The position numbers and the translations under genes are program-made. From the NCBI GenBank assembly GCA_934047225.1, contig OW204012.1:10292001-10356000 (forward strand): DNA of 64,000 nt, written 5' to 3'. The notes under the pieces were generated by a model that worked only from the letters and a program-made list of their open reading frames with translations, made no database searches and was not told the DNA's origin. The DNA comes from Ypsolopha sequella (lineage: Eukaryota > Arthropoda > Insecta > Lepidoptera > Ypsolophidae). This document shows, piece after piece, positions 24,101-39,100 of the stretch (positions within the stretch are counted from its first letter, which is position 1; every line of letters starts with the position of its first letter).

Positions 24101-27100
24101 TCTTTCTTTCTTTCTTTCTTACTGCAATCCTATTGGCTCTTCCAATCTTACGTATAGTGCCACAAACTTATCTTTCCCGAAGACGAAGACTCTAACGTAA
24201 TGAATATAGAAGCCATTTTGGTTTGGCCTACCGAAACGTATAATTTTGGAGTGGCGAATTGTATCTGCTGGTTCAGTCAGATGTGTTGACAGAAATCGGT
24301 CGCCTGTTATGAGTCGTCTGTAGGCTGTTTTCGTCTATGACTATCTTTATCCCGGAGGTCGGCGACCATTTTTCTACTCCCTATCTTCTGTCATGCGAAT
24401 TAGTTCCTCTGTACTTTCCACTGTGAGCCAGTCTCTCATATTTCTAGTCCATGATGTTCGCCTTCTACCACGACCTCTTTTTAGGGTTCCATAGTCAAAA
24501 ACAAGGAACCCTTATAGTTTCGCCATGTCCGTGTATCTGTCTGTCTGTCCGCGGCTTAGCTTAGAGATTATTAGTACTAGAAAGCTGTAATTTAGCATGG
24601 ATATACATATTTATTACGCCAATAAAGTGGTAAAGTAAAATTTTGAAAAAAAAATCTTTTTAGGGTACCTCCCCTACACGTAAAGTGGGGATGATTTTTT
24701 TTTCTCGTCTATCCCCTAGTGTGAGGTGTCGTTGGATAGGTAATTTAAAAATATTGGAATTGTGAGAAGACCATTTTTCGATCCAGGGTTCCGTTTGCGA
24801 AATATTAAACTTAAAAGTGTTAATTTTTGTTAGAGTCAAGTGTCCCCCCCCCCTGCCGGCAAAACGGTTGTATTTGGGGACGTGAAAAAAATCACGGCAA
24901 TAGCATACATAACAAAATTAAAAGGAAAACTATCACCGCTAAATAGGCTTGACAAGTTAACGAGTACAGATCGCGCCAAACTTTTAGTCCCCTCTAAACA
25001 CGGGGCGATTCGCATCAGGAGGAACAAAATGTATGGGCAATTCTTGGGAAGAGCAACTTCCAAGCGGACTAGAAGTTTGGCGCGATCTGTTTTATTATAG
25101 ATAATGGTACGGAACCCTTCGTGCGCGAGTCCGACCCGCACTCGGCCGGTTTTTTTTATTTTTCATGTGTATAAATATGTCCGAAATACGCCTTTTTTTT
25201 TTGATTGTAGTAACTACTTCTAATTTTTTGTTCATCAAATTCATAACTCTTGAGTATTGAGTATTGAGACGATTATTACTAAAGTAAGGCCAACGAGACG
25301 ATTTAAAAAAGGTAAACACACTTTCAGGGGTTCAAAACATTTTTATTTGAATAATTTATATACAAATTTTAAACTCCCTATTCTAATTGTTGTCGTCTGT
25401 ATTAGACGAAGATGATTCGTCGGAAGAGTCCGAATCAGCCGTATTTATGACAAAAGTATCTATTGTATTATTGTACTTACAATAACAGTAAAATCAACAA
25501 GAAAAACTAACAGTAACGGATTAATAATAACAAAAAACTAAACAAATACATAAACGAAAGAATACGTATCACTTCGAACGCAATCCAAACAGGAAAGAAC
25601 TTGTTCACAAAATTCAAAATGGCGACCTAATGTTGGTAGCTGCGGTACTGACTGCTTACCTGTACCACGATCCACGCAACGACAGCTGTCGTCGACCGAC
25701 TGACGCCATTATGTCGACCAATCAATGACGCCATTATTGCGTACGGAGGGATAAGAATGGAGATGACTCAGTAAAGGTCCGTCTGTTTACCTTTTTTAAA
25801 TCGTCTCGTTGGCCTTACTTTAGTCTAGAACAGCGTTTCTTAACCTTTTTTGTCCACGGACCACTTAAGAAATCAAGCACAATTTTAAGGACCCCTTTAA
25901 TAAAAAAGAAGCAATAAATTTCGGACCATTTATTTTAGTTCTACAAATTACAAAAAAATATACTTTTACATATAAAATACGTTAATGAGAAGGTTGGTGC
26001 TGCTTTTTTGCAACTAAATTAGTGATAATTGGGTTTATATTACTACTGAGATTATAATCTAGTAATAGCCTAATCTATTACTAGATTAGGCTGCGGACCC
26101 CCATACATATGCTCGCGGACCCCCAGGGTCCGCGGACCACAGGTTAAGAAACGCTGGTCTTAAAAACTTACTAGAAGTATGTAGATGCGCCAAAGCAGAG
26201 GCCAACCCGTGCGCCAGATTGGCGAACTCGTTCCAACTTAATGGCGCCTCTTCCAATCTCTTCCTCAACGTTGTAGAACATAGCTCCAGAACTATCAGGT
26301 GTTCTCGACCGCCGCCCGATGTTAGAGTGGGACGGGTGTCACTGCCTGGAAGTGATTTAATGCAAAGGATTAATAATAATTTAAAAAACCATATTTCAGG
26401 AGGTAATTTTCAAAAGTGGTCGAATCACATTTCAATAATTTTAGAGTACAGCTATTTTTGTAACCTCAGTTGTTAACATTGAGTTTTTAAAAAGAAGCAA
26501 TTTTAAAAGTTTATTTTCTGTAAACTAATAAATATAAAACTTTATCATTAATTTCTGTAAGTAAATATTTAATATTGACTTTTTGTACTTTAAATGTTTA
26601 TAATTACGTAAAAAAAATTAAAATCAATTTTTTTGTGAGGTATATTTCAGGCCATTTGGGCACGGCATCAGTCGCAATGAAGTAAGGAAAATTTTAATAA
26701 TTTCTATAAGTAAATTTTAGTAAAAGAAAACGCAATGAGCGTTTTTCTCGTTGGTTTTTTTCTTAGTTCTTAGTTTTCATCCAGATGGCGCTGTCCATGT
26801 CACCATAAATAAAATATAGTTCGTAGCAATCAATGTTAAAGTGGTTTTTAAATTGTTTGGAATCTGTGAAAATTTTGTCATTGGCTCTGTTGCTAAAGTA
26901 TATGACAGTGCCATCTAGGAATCTTATTTAACACTAAATTTGACATAAGGAAAAACGCTCATTGTCAGATTTTGGGTTTGACCACTTTTGAAAATTACCT
27001 CCTGATTTATGCCTCTCTTTCTGTCAAGTTTCTATTTAATATTAAAACTAGCTGCTGCCCGCGACTTCGTCCGCGTGGAAGAAGATAATGCGGCCACAGT

Positions 27101-30100
27101 GTAATCCCTTGGGAATCCCGCAGTAAAAAGTATCCCAGTTTTCAAGTTGGATAATAAGTTATCGAACAGTGATCTCCCTTCCTACTTTCTTTGTAATTTA
27201 TATCTCACAGCTAAGCATCGTACAGTGGTAACCGCATCAAAACCCGTTCAGTAGTTTTTGCGTGATGTACGAAATACCGACGAAAATTCTGTCTTTTTTG
27301 TATCAGTATCCTAGACCGCAATTTTTTTGCATACCATCAATGTACAGACAGACGTAGCTAGCTATTTACAATAAAAAATTTTTATAGTTTTTTATAAAAC
27401 CAGCCAAGTGAAAGTCAGACTCGCGTAGCTTGGGTTCCGTATTGTGGATGATATATTTAATTTTGTCATTTTTTTTCGTGAATTTTCCAACCGTTTTAAT
27501 CTTTACGTAAATACATATTACCGTGATATTTCATATTTTTCAGTCAACCAGTTTAGGAGATAAGGGGGGATATACATTTTTTTATGGTCTTCCAAAGATT
27601 TCTCGAAATAGATGCAATCAAATATAGCCAAACTATATATACATATATTACAATCAGCTGTTAAATATATACAATTTGATACCTACCCATATTGTATTTT
27701 TAGGATAATATTTTTCATTTTTCTCACTTTTGTTTTGGAAATATTTTGAACAATTTCAAATTTTTCATATTTTTTTACACCGTGATATGTGGGCAAATTA
27801 ATGCTGTTTTTCTGCCAAATTTCATGTCTTTATCTTTAACGGTGCTAAAGTTATGAGGCTGTGACATACGGACGGACGGACGGACGGACAACGGAGTCTC
27901 ATCGTAAAGGTTCCTTTTGTACCTTTTAGGTACGGAACCCTAAAAATTACAAAATTCAATGTATCATCCACAATACGGAACAGAGTACGCGAGTCTGACT
28001 CGCACTTGGCCGGTTTTTTTTTTCATAATATTAGTAACTTAAAACAACTAAATGTAAAAAGTAAGCTTATACTTTAATTAAATAAAGAGATAAAAAAATA
28101 CAAGGCAGGTTAAAATTATGTCATTAAGGAAAAAAAAAAAACTTTTCACACCACCTGCTCGACAATGTCCAATTACATATCATGCAACCTCAACGTAAAG
28201 TAACGCATTATATCTCAAGGGATATAGAGTTATATGAAAATTCCTAGGGATTAAAGTGATTTAAATTTGGAACGTCAAATTCGTGTGGAAACTCGTGGAA
28301 AACAAATGCCCATATGGGATTGTAAAGAGGTTTGTTGAAAAATCGAACTGGCCACCATAAACAGAATTCAACAAAAAGAAAAAAAGCGTTTACAAAGAAT
28401 GTAAAACAAAAGACGGTGTTCGGTGCTGTGATTGTCAGTGAATTTTATTGAATTATTAATGTTGATAAAAAATGTCGAGCTTTTTATTGTCTCGCAGAAG
28501 GTGTGAAAAGTAGAGTATGCTCCTCTGGAATAAAGCCTGTCTTTGTCTTGGGCAGCTTGAACCCCTCGCTTTACTCAGGACTCTATATCAGGTGTCGGCA
28601 ACCGGCGGCCCGCGGGCCGCATGCGGCCCGTGAACCACTTCGGTGCGGCCCTCAGGGTTCCCAATTTCTGCATGATAACTGTGTTTGGTTGTACACCCAC
28701 TCTCTTGTAGTTATATTATTATATTATTTCACAACATAAACCCTCATACACACACATTTTTTCTTTATATAAATACCTAATCACTATGTATTAAGCAAGA
28801 CCTAATTTTAATTTTAATACAAAATTGTAAAATAAGATCTGTAGAAAGAGCGGGTCTCCCTTAAAACAGGTTGTAAAACTTAAAAGGGGAGTCCCACCCC
28901 CTCAAAACCTACATTTTGTAAAGTAAATAAAGAATTTTTGATTTTGATTTTTTGACATATTTCTGTGAGCAGACATTTTCCATTCTGAACTAACGAAAAA
29001 GCAACCATAGTTTTTAGTTAACGGACGCACATTTAGACCTTATACTGCGCATTTCCACATCTAAAGTGCAGGTTAAATGCAGCCGCAAAAATCGCATTAG
29101 ATTTTAATAATAAATTGTGTTTTAAACTACAATAAATATGATACGAAATTGACTAATGCGTTATTTATTATATGCGGCCCTCGTTGATTCTCTGTTAATA
29201 TTTGTGGCCCTCCAATGTCATAAGGTTGCCGATCCCTGCTCTATATAACTCCCTCGCTACGCTCAGGAGTTAACTCTAGAGTCCCTCGTTACGCTCAGGG
29301 TTCAATATGCCGCCCGTGACGTAAGACACTGCTTTATTCCCTTAGTGCATAATCTACTATTGTCTACCTGTCCCATTATACATAGTCCATCAGGTCCCCT
29401 AAAAAGGCCGCTTTGGATGAATCATATATGATTCTGTTGTAATGCCGTCTCTTTTGCACGCATGAAGAAACTCTGACTCTATCCTACTTTCAAATCATTT
29501 CATGATTCACCCAAGTTGGCCTTTTTAGGTCCCCTGCTTTTACAGTCATTTCATCTATTAACTAAGTAAGGAATTGTTTTCAATAGATTCTTCTATACAC
29601 CCTTCAGCTTCAGCGTGTTGTGTGTGCGGACCGACCGCGATCACCACCCAGCTATGGTTGTGAGATGCTTACCTATTGCTACTATAATTTAATATAAGTA
29701 CCAAACTGACCGCGATCACCACCCAGCTATGGTTGTGAGATGCTTACCTATTGCTACTATAATTTAATATAAGTACCGAACTGACCGCGATCACCACCCA
29801 GCTATGGTTGTGAGATGCTTACCTATTGCTACTATAATTTAATATAAGTACCGAACTGACCGCGATCACCACCCAGCTATGGTTGTGAGATGCTTACCTA
29901 TTGCTACTATAATTTAATATAAGTACCAAACTGACCGCGATCACCACCCAGCTATGGTTGTGAGATGCTTACCTATTGCTACTATAATTTAATATAAGTA
30001 CCAAACTGACCGCGATCACCACCCAGCTATGGTTGTGAGATGCTTACCTATTGCTACTATAATTTAATATAAGTACCGAACTGACCGCGATCACCACCCA

Positions 30101-33100
30101 GCTATGGTTGTGAGATGCTTACCTATTGCTACTATAATTTAATATAAGTACCGAACTGACCGCGATCACCACCCAGCTATGGTTGTGAGATGCTTACCTA
30201 TTGCTACTATAATTTAATATAAGTACCAAACTGACCGCGATCACCACCCAGCTATGGTTGTGAGATGCTTACCTATTGCTACTATAATTTAATATAAGTA
30301 CCGAACTGACCGCGATCACCACCCAGCTATGGTTGTGAGATGCTTACCTATTGCTACTATAATTTAATATAAGTACCGAACTGACCGCGATCACCACCCA
30401 GCTATGGTTGTGAGATGCTTACCTATTGCTACTATAATTTAATATAAGTACCGAACTGACCGCGATCACCACCCAGCTATGGTTGTGAGATGCTTACCTA
30501 TTGCTACTATAATTTAATATAAGTACCGAACTGACCGCGATCACCACCCAGCTATGGTTGTGAGATGCTTACCTATTGCTACTATAATTTAATATAAGTA
30601 CCGAACTGACCGCGATCACCACCCAGCTATGGTTGTGAGATGCTTACCTATTGCTACTATAATTTAATATAAGTACCGAACTGACCGCGATCACCACCCA
30701 GCTATGGTTGTGAGATGCTTACCTATTGCTACTATAATTTAATATAAGTACCGAACTGACCGCGATCACCACCCAGCTATGGTTGTGAGATGCTTACCTA
30801 TTGCTACTATAATTGAATATAAGTACCGAACTGACCGCGATCACCACCCAGCTATGGTTGTGAGATGCTTACCTATTGCTACTATAATTTAATATAAGTA
30901 CCGAACTGACCGCGATCACCACCCAGCTATGGTTGTGAGATGCTTACCTATTGCTACTATAATTTAATATTAGTACCGAACTGACCGCGATCACCACCCA
31001 CCTATGGTTGTGAGATGCTTACCTATTGCTACTATAATTTAATATAAGTACCGAACTGACCGCGATCACCACCCAGCTATGGTTGTGAGATGCTTACCTA
31101 TTGCTACTATAATTGAATATAAGTACCGAACTGACCGCGATCACCACCCAGCTATGGTTGTGAGATGCTTACCTATTGCTACTATAATTTAATATTAGTA
31201 CCGAACTGACCGCGATCACCACCCACCTATGGTTGTGAGATGCTTACCTATTGCTACTATAATTTAATATAAGTACCGAACTGACCGCGATCACCACCCA
31301 GCTATGGTTGTGAGATGCTTACCTATTGCTACTATAATTGAATATAAGTACCGAACTGACCGCGATCACCACCCACCTATGGTTGTGAGATGCTTACCTA
31401 TTGCTACTATAATTTAATATAAGTACCGAACTGACCGCGATCACCACCCAGCTATGGTTGTGAGATGCTTACCTATTGCTACTATAATTTAATATAAGTA
31501 CCGAACTGACCGCGATCACCACCCAGCTATGGTTGTGAGATGCTTACCTATTGCTACTATAATTTAATATAAGTACCGAACTGACCGCGATCACCACCCA
31601 GCTATGGTTGTGAGATGCTTACCTATTGCTACTATAATTTAATATAAGTACCGAACTGACCGCGATCACCACCCAGCTATGGTTGTGAGATGCTTACCTA
31701 TTGCTACTATAATTTAATATTAGTACCGAACTCCGCAATCACTGATAAACCCTATGGGTTTTTGTTGATTGTGCATTTGTGTAACTAGGTTAAGATTTTT
31801 TAAAATAAAGAAAAATATAAAAAAAGATGATTTCCATCCTCCATCTCTTTTTAAAATAGACCTGGGGCTCTACCGCGTAATTCTCATTTGTATCAACTTC
31901 AAGCAAATGCATGCGAAATTCAACGCGTGCAAAAGAGATGGCATGTTAGGCGGACGTCGTCGCACGCACGTCAAATTTCAATCTCAAGTTGATGTTGATG
32001 AAAATGAGAATTACGCGGTAGACCCACTGTCCACTATCGAATCTGAGGTACTAGCATGAACTTGGTATCGACTCGACATCGATTCGATAAATAAAAATGT
32101 AACTCTTATTCCATTGCAATAAGGGTTTTCGTTTCGAATTTATTTAAAAAATTGTGTATTTGTATCTCATATTATTGTATAATGTTGTTATTAATGTTAC
32201 CTTCTCTATCGCATTAGGATGCATCCTGTAAAGATAGATGATAGGGGATTGTAAATAAATAAAATAAAAAAAAGTCGGTCGATGGTCGATTCTATGTGTC
32301 AAATTGATCTAATCGACGCGTACGTGCTCGCATAGCTGAGAGCCACTGAGTGATGGCGCCTATGACGTTTAAATGCCTACAAAGTATCGTAATTATTTAA
32401 AAGCAAGTGTGGATTAAAAAATGTAATACTTCATTGTTGATAGTGATGTACTACTTGTTTCGGTTATTATTTTTCGATTTGAATGTTGCTTTATTGTGCA
32501 ATAGAATTCGTATAGAAACAAAGAATTTTTTTAATAAAAGTTTCTCATTTTTATAGGTCGTGTTTGAGGTCGCCAAGTTACGCAATAATATTTAATTAAA
32601 AACAAAACAATGACGAACTTAAACTAAACGAAAATAAATGATAGTAAAATATTTTTTTCGATTAAGATATTTAAACATCTCTTGGCGGCCCCGGGGCACT
32701 ACACCGCATAGCCCTCCGATAGCTACGCCACTGGTTTTGGCACATTTTCCTTTTGTATCATTCTGTTGAATGTTGAATGACGTGTCTAATGTTGAGTAAA
32801 CTAACACTTGATTTTTATTTTTAACCGAAATTTGAAATGTACCTCATCACTAAATGCAGCTGTCATAAGTGCCATCACTCAGTGGCCCTAAAGAGAGTGG
32901 TACACGTTCTCCGGAAACAGTGGCCTATACAGCGTAACATCAGTACCCTAAGCATGAAAACATCTCCGTATAGTTGCGTTTGAAACTAAACTTATGTTGC
33001 CATACGTAGCTGTTAGTTCCGCTACTGTCCGCTTGGAGCGGTTTCCCAGGTTCTATACGATTTTGATGTAGTTTGAAACGCAACTATACGGAGATGTTTC

Positions 33101-36100
33101 CATGCTTAGGCTACAGGTAACTTTAAATAAGTAACGATTTCCTGAGGCATACCCGAAAATGTATATTTTCCAATGGGTTGTTTTGTACATTTAACGGAAA
33201 GAGCGAAGTTTTTCGTATTATTCAACAATAAGTTTGTACAATCTTTGGAAAATAAACGATCTGTCGATTTTGTTTTTTGTGTCTTTCAACTTGATCAAAA
33301 GTGATTCGCATAGATTAAATTGTGTTAAAGTGTGTTAATTCGAAAACCATTTCGAGATTTTGGCCTATTTTAGAAATTGTGGCCTAAAAAACCTCATGAT
33401 GATGAATATTTTTATGAAAAAGCTGCAACTTCGTGTGACGTCACTTGAGAAATGGCTGTTCCAAATGTGTCCTTTGCTATCAAGATACATTTATAATAAT
33501 TTGCTTCAGACTGATTTGACAGATGGATGACAGATGAGTAGATAGACAGAGACAGATTACTTTTATTTATAAGCAATAATCACACATCACAATCAGTATT
33601 ACGTCTAAAATTCTCAAGTGACGTCATGTAGGACAATTCTTTAAAAAGGAATGAATAATTTATATACCACAATAATGAAAACGATGTCCAATAAAAAAAA
33701 CCGGCCAAGTGCGAGTCGGACCCGCACACGAAGGGTTCCGTACCATTATCTATAAAAACGGCAAAAAACATGTCTGTTGTATGGGAGCCCCTTAAATCTT
33801 TATTTTATTCTGTTTTTTAGTATTCGTTGTTATAGCGGCAACAGAAATACATCATCTGTGAATATTTCATTTGTCTAACTACCACGGTTAATGAGATACA
33901 GCCTGTTGACAGACGGACTGACAGACGGTCAGACAGACTGACAGCGGAGTCTTAGTAATAGGGTCCCGTTGGTTACCCTTTAGGTACGGAACCCTAAAAA
34001 TGGCGCATGATCTCTAAATAAAAAATAAATAAAACAATATCTTTTAGAAATTAAGTAATGGGAATTCATTCGAGTGGGTCTTAACATTATCGATCGTTAG
34101 ATTTAGAAGCTCCTTGCTACGACAAGCTCCATGAACTACAAAAATCAAAATTATGCAAAGGCACTCTTCTTTCTGCGGGAGATGCACTTCCACCCTCCCC
34201 CCTAACAACTATCTCAGAGGGGGTCACCTCATGTCCATCGAGCTAGATCAGCTCAGAACAACCCAATGATCAACTGTGCCAAGCGGCGTCTTCCTACACA
34301 AAGTCGCAAGGGGTCCTATATAAGCAAGCAGTAGGCTAAGTACTAGAGTCCCGTTTGTCATCCTTCGGGTACGGAACCATATAATACTTTTGACAATGTA
34401 CTTACTAGACCGCAGTCGTTCGTTTGCTACTAAAAACCAGATGGCGCTACTTGTATATTACATCGCGATATCGTTTGATCTTCTTCAAAATACATTCGTG
34501 TAATGCACAGGCACAATCAAACGTATTTAAAATCAAGTAGTATTTTTGGAAGGATTTCTCCATTAAGAGGATCCTGGCTGGTGTTAGATTCAGAGACGGT
34601 AATCAGGGTTCCGTAGTACCTAAAAGGTACAAAAGGGAACCTTTATGATGTTGTCCGTCCATCCGCCATAAACCATAACTTTACCACCGGTCGTTTGAAA
34701 TTTGAAATTATTCAAAATACTTCCAAAACAAAAGTGACAAAATTAAAAACTATTATCCTAAAAATACAATATGGGTATAAAATTTTAGATATTAAAAATC
34801 TGATTATAAAAATATTGATTGTACTTTGTCACATTTTTCTTTGTAACGTAACAAAAAGGAAGGCTTAGGGTGCGTTCAGAATAGTATGAATGTGATGACG
34901 TCACAACTCACATGGTAAATTATTAAAAGAGGTTATTTAGTTGTATCCTAATCACACATAATAAATATTCTCATTTTTTATTGTTGATTTTGTTGTATAT
35001 GTAAAATTGTAAAACCGTGTTTGACAGGTGCTAAAAAGTGATCCGATTTACATGAAACTCGGTATCAAGAGGCATTGAGAGGTGTTGCTGATTTCGGTAC
35101 CGTAATCAAATTAGACACTTTTTTTACAGTTGACAGGTTTTTTGGCAAAACTTTGATTGGGTATCTCCGGAACGGATGATGTTAGATTCCCCGTGTTTAG
35201 ACTCTAATAAACGGTATTGCAAATACATTCAGACCAATGACAGTTTTTTTTAATTTTTTTACAGCTGTCAAAGTGTGACATTTGCAAAAAGTCGTCAGAT
35301 TCGTTTGAAACTTAGTTTAACTTTTTGTTTGATTATTAACACTATTTAAACATTATTTTTCAGCAAAATGCTGAAAGGCAAAGAAAATACCGGGAGAGAA
35401 TAAAAAAAAATCAGATAAATGGAAAGATAAAGTTTAGTTTTATTTTTTGTAGTATGAACGAATCCTAATAGTTCCTTTTTGTTACATTTTTGTAACATTT
35501 CCTTTTTGTTGTGTTTTTGTTACGTACAAATTTTGGCGATTTCACCCACTAACGCCACTGTCCTAAAAGAACATGATATATCTCTACGCTCGTTCTCAAA
35601 TTAGACTAATATTATGAAAATAAATATGTTACGACTATGAATTGTTTTCTTGGATATTAAAAAAAAGACCGGCCAAGTGTGAGTTAGACTCGCGTACCTA
35701 GGGTTCCGTAGCGTGGATGATAAATTCAATTTTGACATTTTTTTCGTGAATTTCTCAACCGCTACATTTTTCCTGTAATCTTTACGTAAACACATATTAC
35801 CATGATTTTTTTATATTTTTCGGTCCACCAGTTTTGAAAATAAGGGGGGGGGGCACATATTTTTGTTTTTTTTTTAATATTTCTCGAAACCAATGCCAGT
35901 AAATTTAGTAAAAGTATATTATTTTTATAATCAGATTTTTAATATCTAAAATTTTATACCCATATTGTATTTTTAGGATAATAGTTTTTAATTTTGTCAC
36001 TTTTGTTTTGGAAGTATTTTGAATAATTTCAAATTTCAAACGACCGGTGGTAAAGTTATGAGTTTATGGCGGATGGACGGACAACATCATAAAGGTTCCC

Positions 36101-39100
36101 TTTTGTACCTTTTAGGTACTACAGAACCCTGATTACCGTCTCTGAATCTAACACCAGCCAGGATCCTCTTAATGGAGAAATCCTTCCAAAAATACTACTT
36201 GATTTTAAATACGTTTGATTGTGCCTGCATTACACGAATGTATTTTGAAGAAGATCAAACGATATCGCGATGTAATATACAAGTAGCGCCATCTGGTTTT
36301 TAGTAGCAAACGAACGACTGCGGTCTAGTAAGTACATTGTCAAAAGTATTTTATGGTTCCGTGCCCGAAGGATGACAAACGGGACTCTAGTACTTAGCCT
36401 GCTGCTTGCTTATATAGGACCCCTTGCGACTTTGTGAAGGAAGACGCCGCTTGGCACAGTTGATCATTGGGTTGCTCTGAGCTGACCTAGCTCGATTGAC
36501 ATGAGGTGACCCCCTCTGAGACAGGTGTTAGGGGGGAGGGTGAAAGTGCATCTCCCGCGGAAAGAAGAGTGCCTTTGCATAATTTTGATTTTTGTAGTTC
36601 ATGGAGCTTGTCGTAGCAAGGAGCTTCTAAATCTAACGATCGATAATGTTAAGACCCACTCGAATGAATTCCCATTACTTAATTTCTAAAAGATATTGTT
36701 TTATTTATTTTTTATTTAGAGAATATGCGCCATTTTTAGGGTTGCGTACCTAAAGGGTAACCAACGGGACCCTATTACTAAGACTCCGCTGTCCGTCTGT
36801 CTGACCGTCTGTCAGTCCGTCTGTCACCAGGCTGTATCTCATTAACCGTGGTAGTTAGACAAATGAAATATTCACAGATGATGTATTTCTGTTGCTGCTA
36901 TAACAACGAATACTAAAAAACAGAATAAAATAAAGATTTAAGGGGCTCCCATACAACAGACATGTTTTTTTGCCGTTTTTATAGATAATGGTACGGAACC
37001 CTTCGTGTGCGGGTCCGACTCGCACTTGGCCGGTTTTTTATTGGACATTGTTTTCATTTTTGTGGTATATAAATTATTCATTACTTTTTAAAGAATTGTC
37101 CTATATGACGTCACTTGAGAATTTTAGACGTAATACTGATTGTGATGTGTGATTATTATTGCTTATAAATAAAAGTAATCTGTCTCTGTCTATCTACTCA
37201 TCTGTCATCCATCTGTCAAATCAGTCGGAAGCAAATTATTAAAAATGTATCTTGATAGCAAAGGACACATTTGGAACAGCCATTTCTCAAGCGACGTCAC
37301 ACGAAGTTGCAGCTTTTTCATAAAGTTCTACGGTGACGAAGCCAAGATCGAAGGTCAGGTGGGTACACTAGCAATTTTCAAGCAATGCCCTGCAATGAGC
37401 ACCCTAACGCAAACTGATTGCCGCAATCCAAAGTTATGTGCTGTCATCCGTTGAGGAGTTCTATGGTGATGAAGCCAGGATTGAAGGTCAGGTGGGTATT
37501 CTGATAATCTCCAAGTAATACCCTTGAATCAGCACCCTAACGCAGTGATTGCCGCAATCTCGAGTTATGTGCTCTGATCCGTTGAGGAGTTCTATGGTGA
37601 ATATGGTGATGAAGCCAGGATCGAAGGTCAAGTGGAAGAATATCGATTTTCAAGTAATAACTTGTAATCAGCACCCAGATACAAAGCGATTACCTCAATT
37701 TCGAGAGGTATGCTGTCATTTTCTGAGGAATTCCACTGCCTATTCCTGAAGACCTTCTTTAGATCATGACCAAACCCAAAATGGGACCTACCTGGAAGTA
37801 CATTCTTCCAAACAAAAAAGAATGATTCAAATCGGTTCAGAAATGATGGAGTTATGGAGTAACAACACCAAAAAAAAATAAACTGTCGAATTGAGAACCT
37901 CTTCCTTTTTGAAGTTGGTTAAAAATAGCGGAGATGTAACACTAACGCTTCTACGGAAACTCTTGTTTGCGGTGTTGCGAGTAAAATAATTAAAAATTTT
38001 ACTATATTTTATAGAAAAAAAAAATGCTGCAAAGAAAATAACAAAGAAAAATTCGTTTTTTAATAAGTTCGTATTTTGTGTAAAATTTAATAACCACTTT
38101 ACAAAAATAATTGAAAATCAAAGAAATATTTGTTGAAAATACAATGAAATTGCGAAATTGGTTATTCTTCTATAATTATGTATAAACACAAAAATTCAAC
38201 GTAAAGTACTTATATTTTATTTTGTTAGTATGTTTAGGTGCAACTAAACTAAATGGACAAAAATGTACAAATTTTGCCTTTTTCACCTTAGTTCCAATTT
38301 TGGCCACAACCAACGCGCTAAAAGAACCTGTAATGTACACAAGTAATAAATTCACCTTGCCAGACACTCACCATAGTATCTAAGTATATTGGTATGCGCT
38401 ATATGGGGCATCGCATATATCTCCCTCTCTTTCTGCCACGTGTGAGCGTTCGAGTACAGTTTGACAGCGACTGGATGAGAGCCGAGCATGCCGCGCCATA
38501 CTGAGCCGAACTTTCCCGAACCTGAAATGACATGTACAGGTTCCATGAACATCGTATCGTAGCGTCATGTCTGTTGCACGAAGCATTAAGGGGCTGCACT
38601 ATGCTAAAATTCAGTCCTGCTCTAACGCGTTTGTTTTTTAGCTCTCTATCCTGCTCTAATCAGATGCCGCGCACGCAAAACTTCAGTTATTTTGAAATCG
38701 TGGCTACATTATGACATTAACAATAATGTATTTATGTAATAAAGATGTTTTTTTCTCGTTAGTATCTGCGTGTTTTGGTTTCGTTTCAATCGGTTTTGAA
38801 ACACGGAAATTGAATCGCTTTTTTCGTGAAATTCATGTTTTTTTTAAAGTAATATAAGTAATAGAAGATTGAAAGTATGTTTATTTATAAAGTGTAATTA
38901 ATAATTGTCTGGAGTCAAAAAACACGCCATATTTTTTTCAAATTTTTACCATCTACATTGACGGAACTGAATCCAATACAAAACTGATGTTTAGCATTGT
39001 GGAGCCCCTTAACAGTCCGGTGACAGAGACGACGCTCTACGAAGCCGAAGATAGCCGATGTGCATTGTTTAATGCCGGGTGCTGTTATATGTTACAGGTA

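Noticed and set aside
29631..31730. CRISPR-like regular array
   Set aside because: The whole 75-bp unit is conserved with no variable spacers, and the context is an animal intron.
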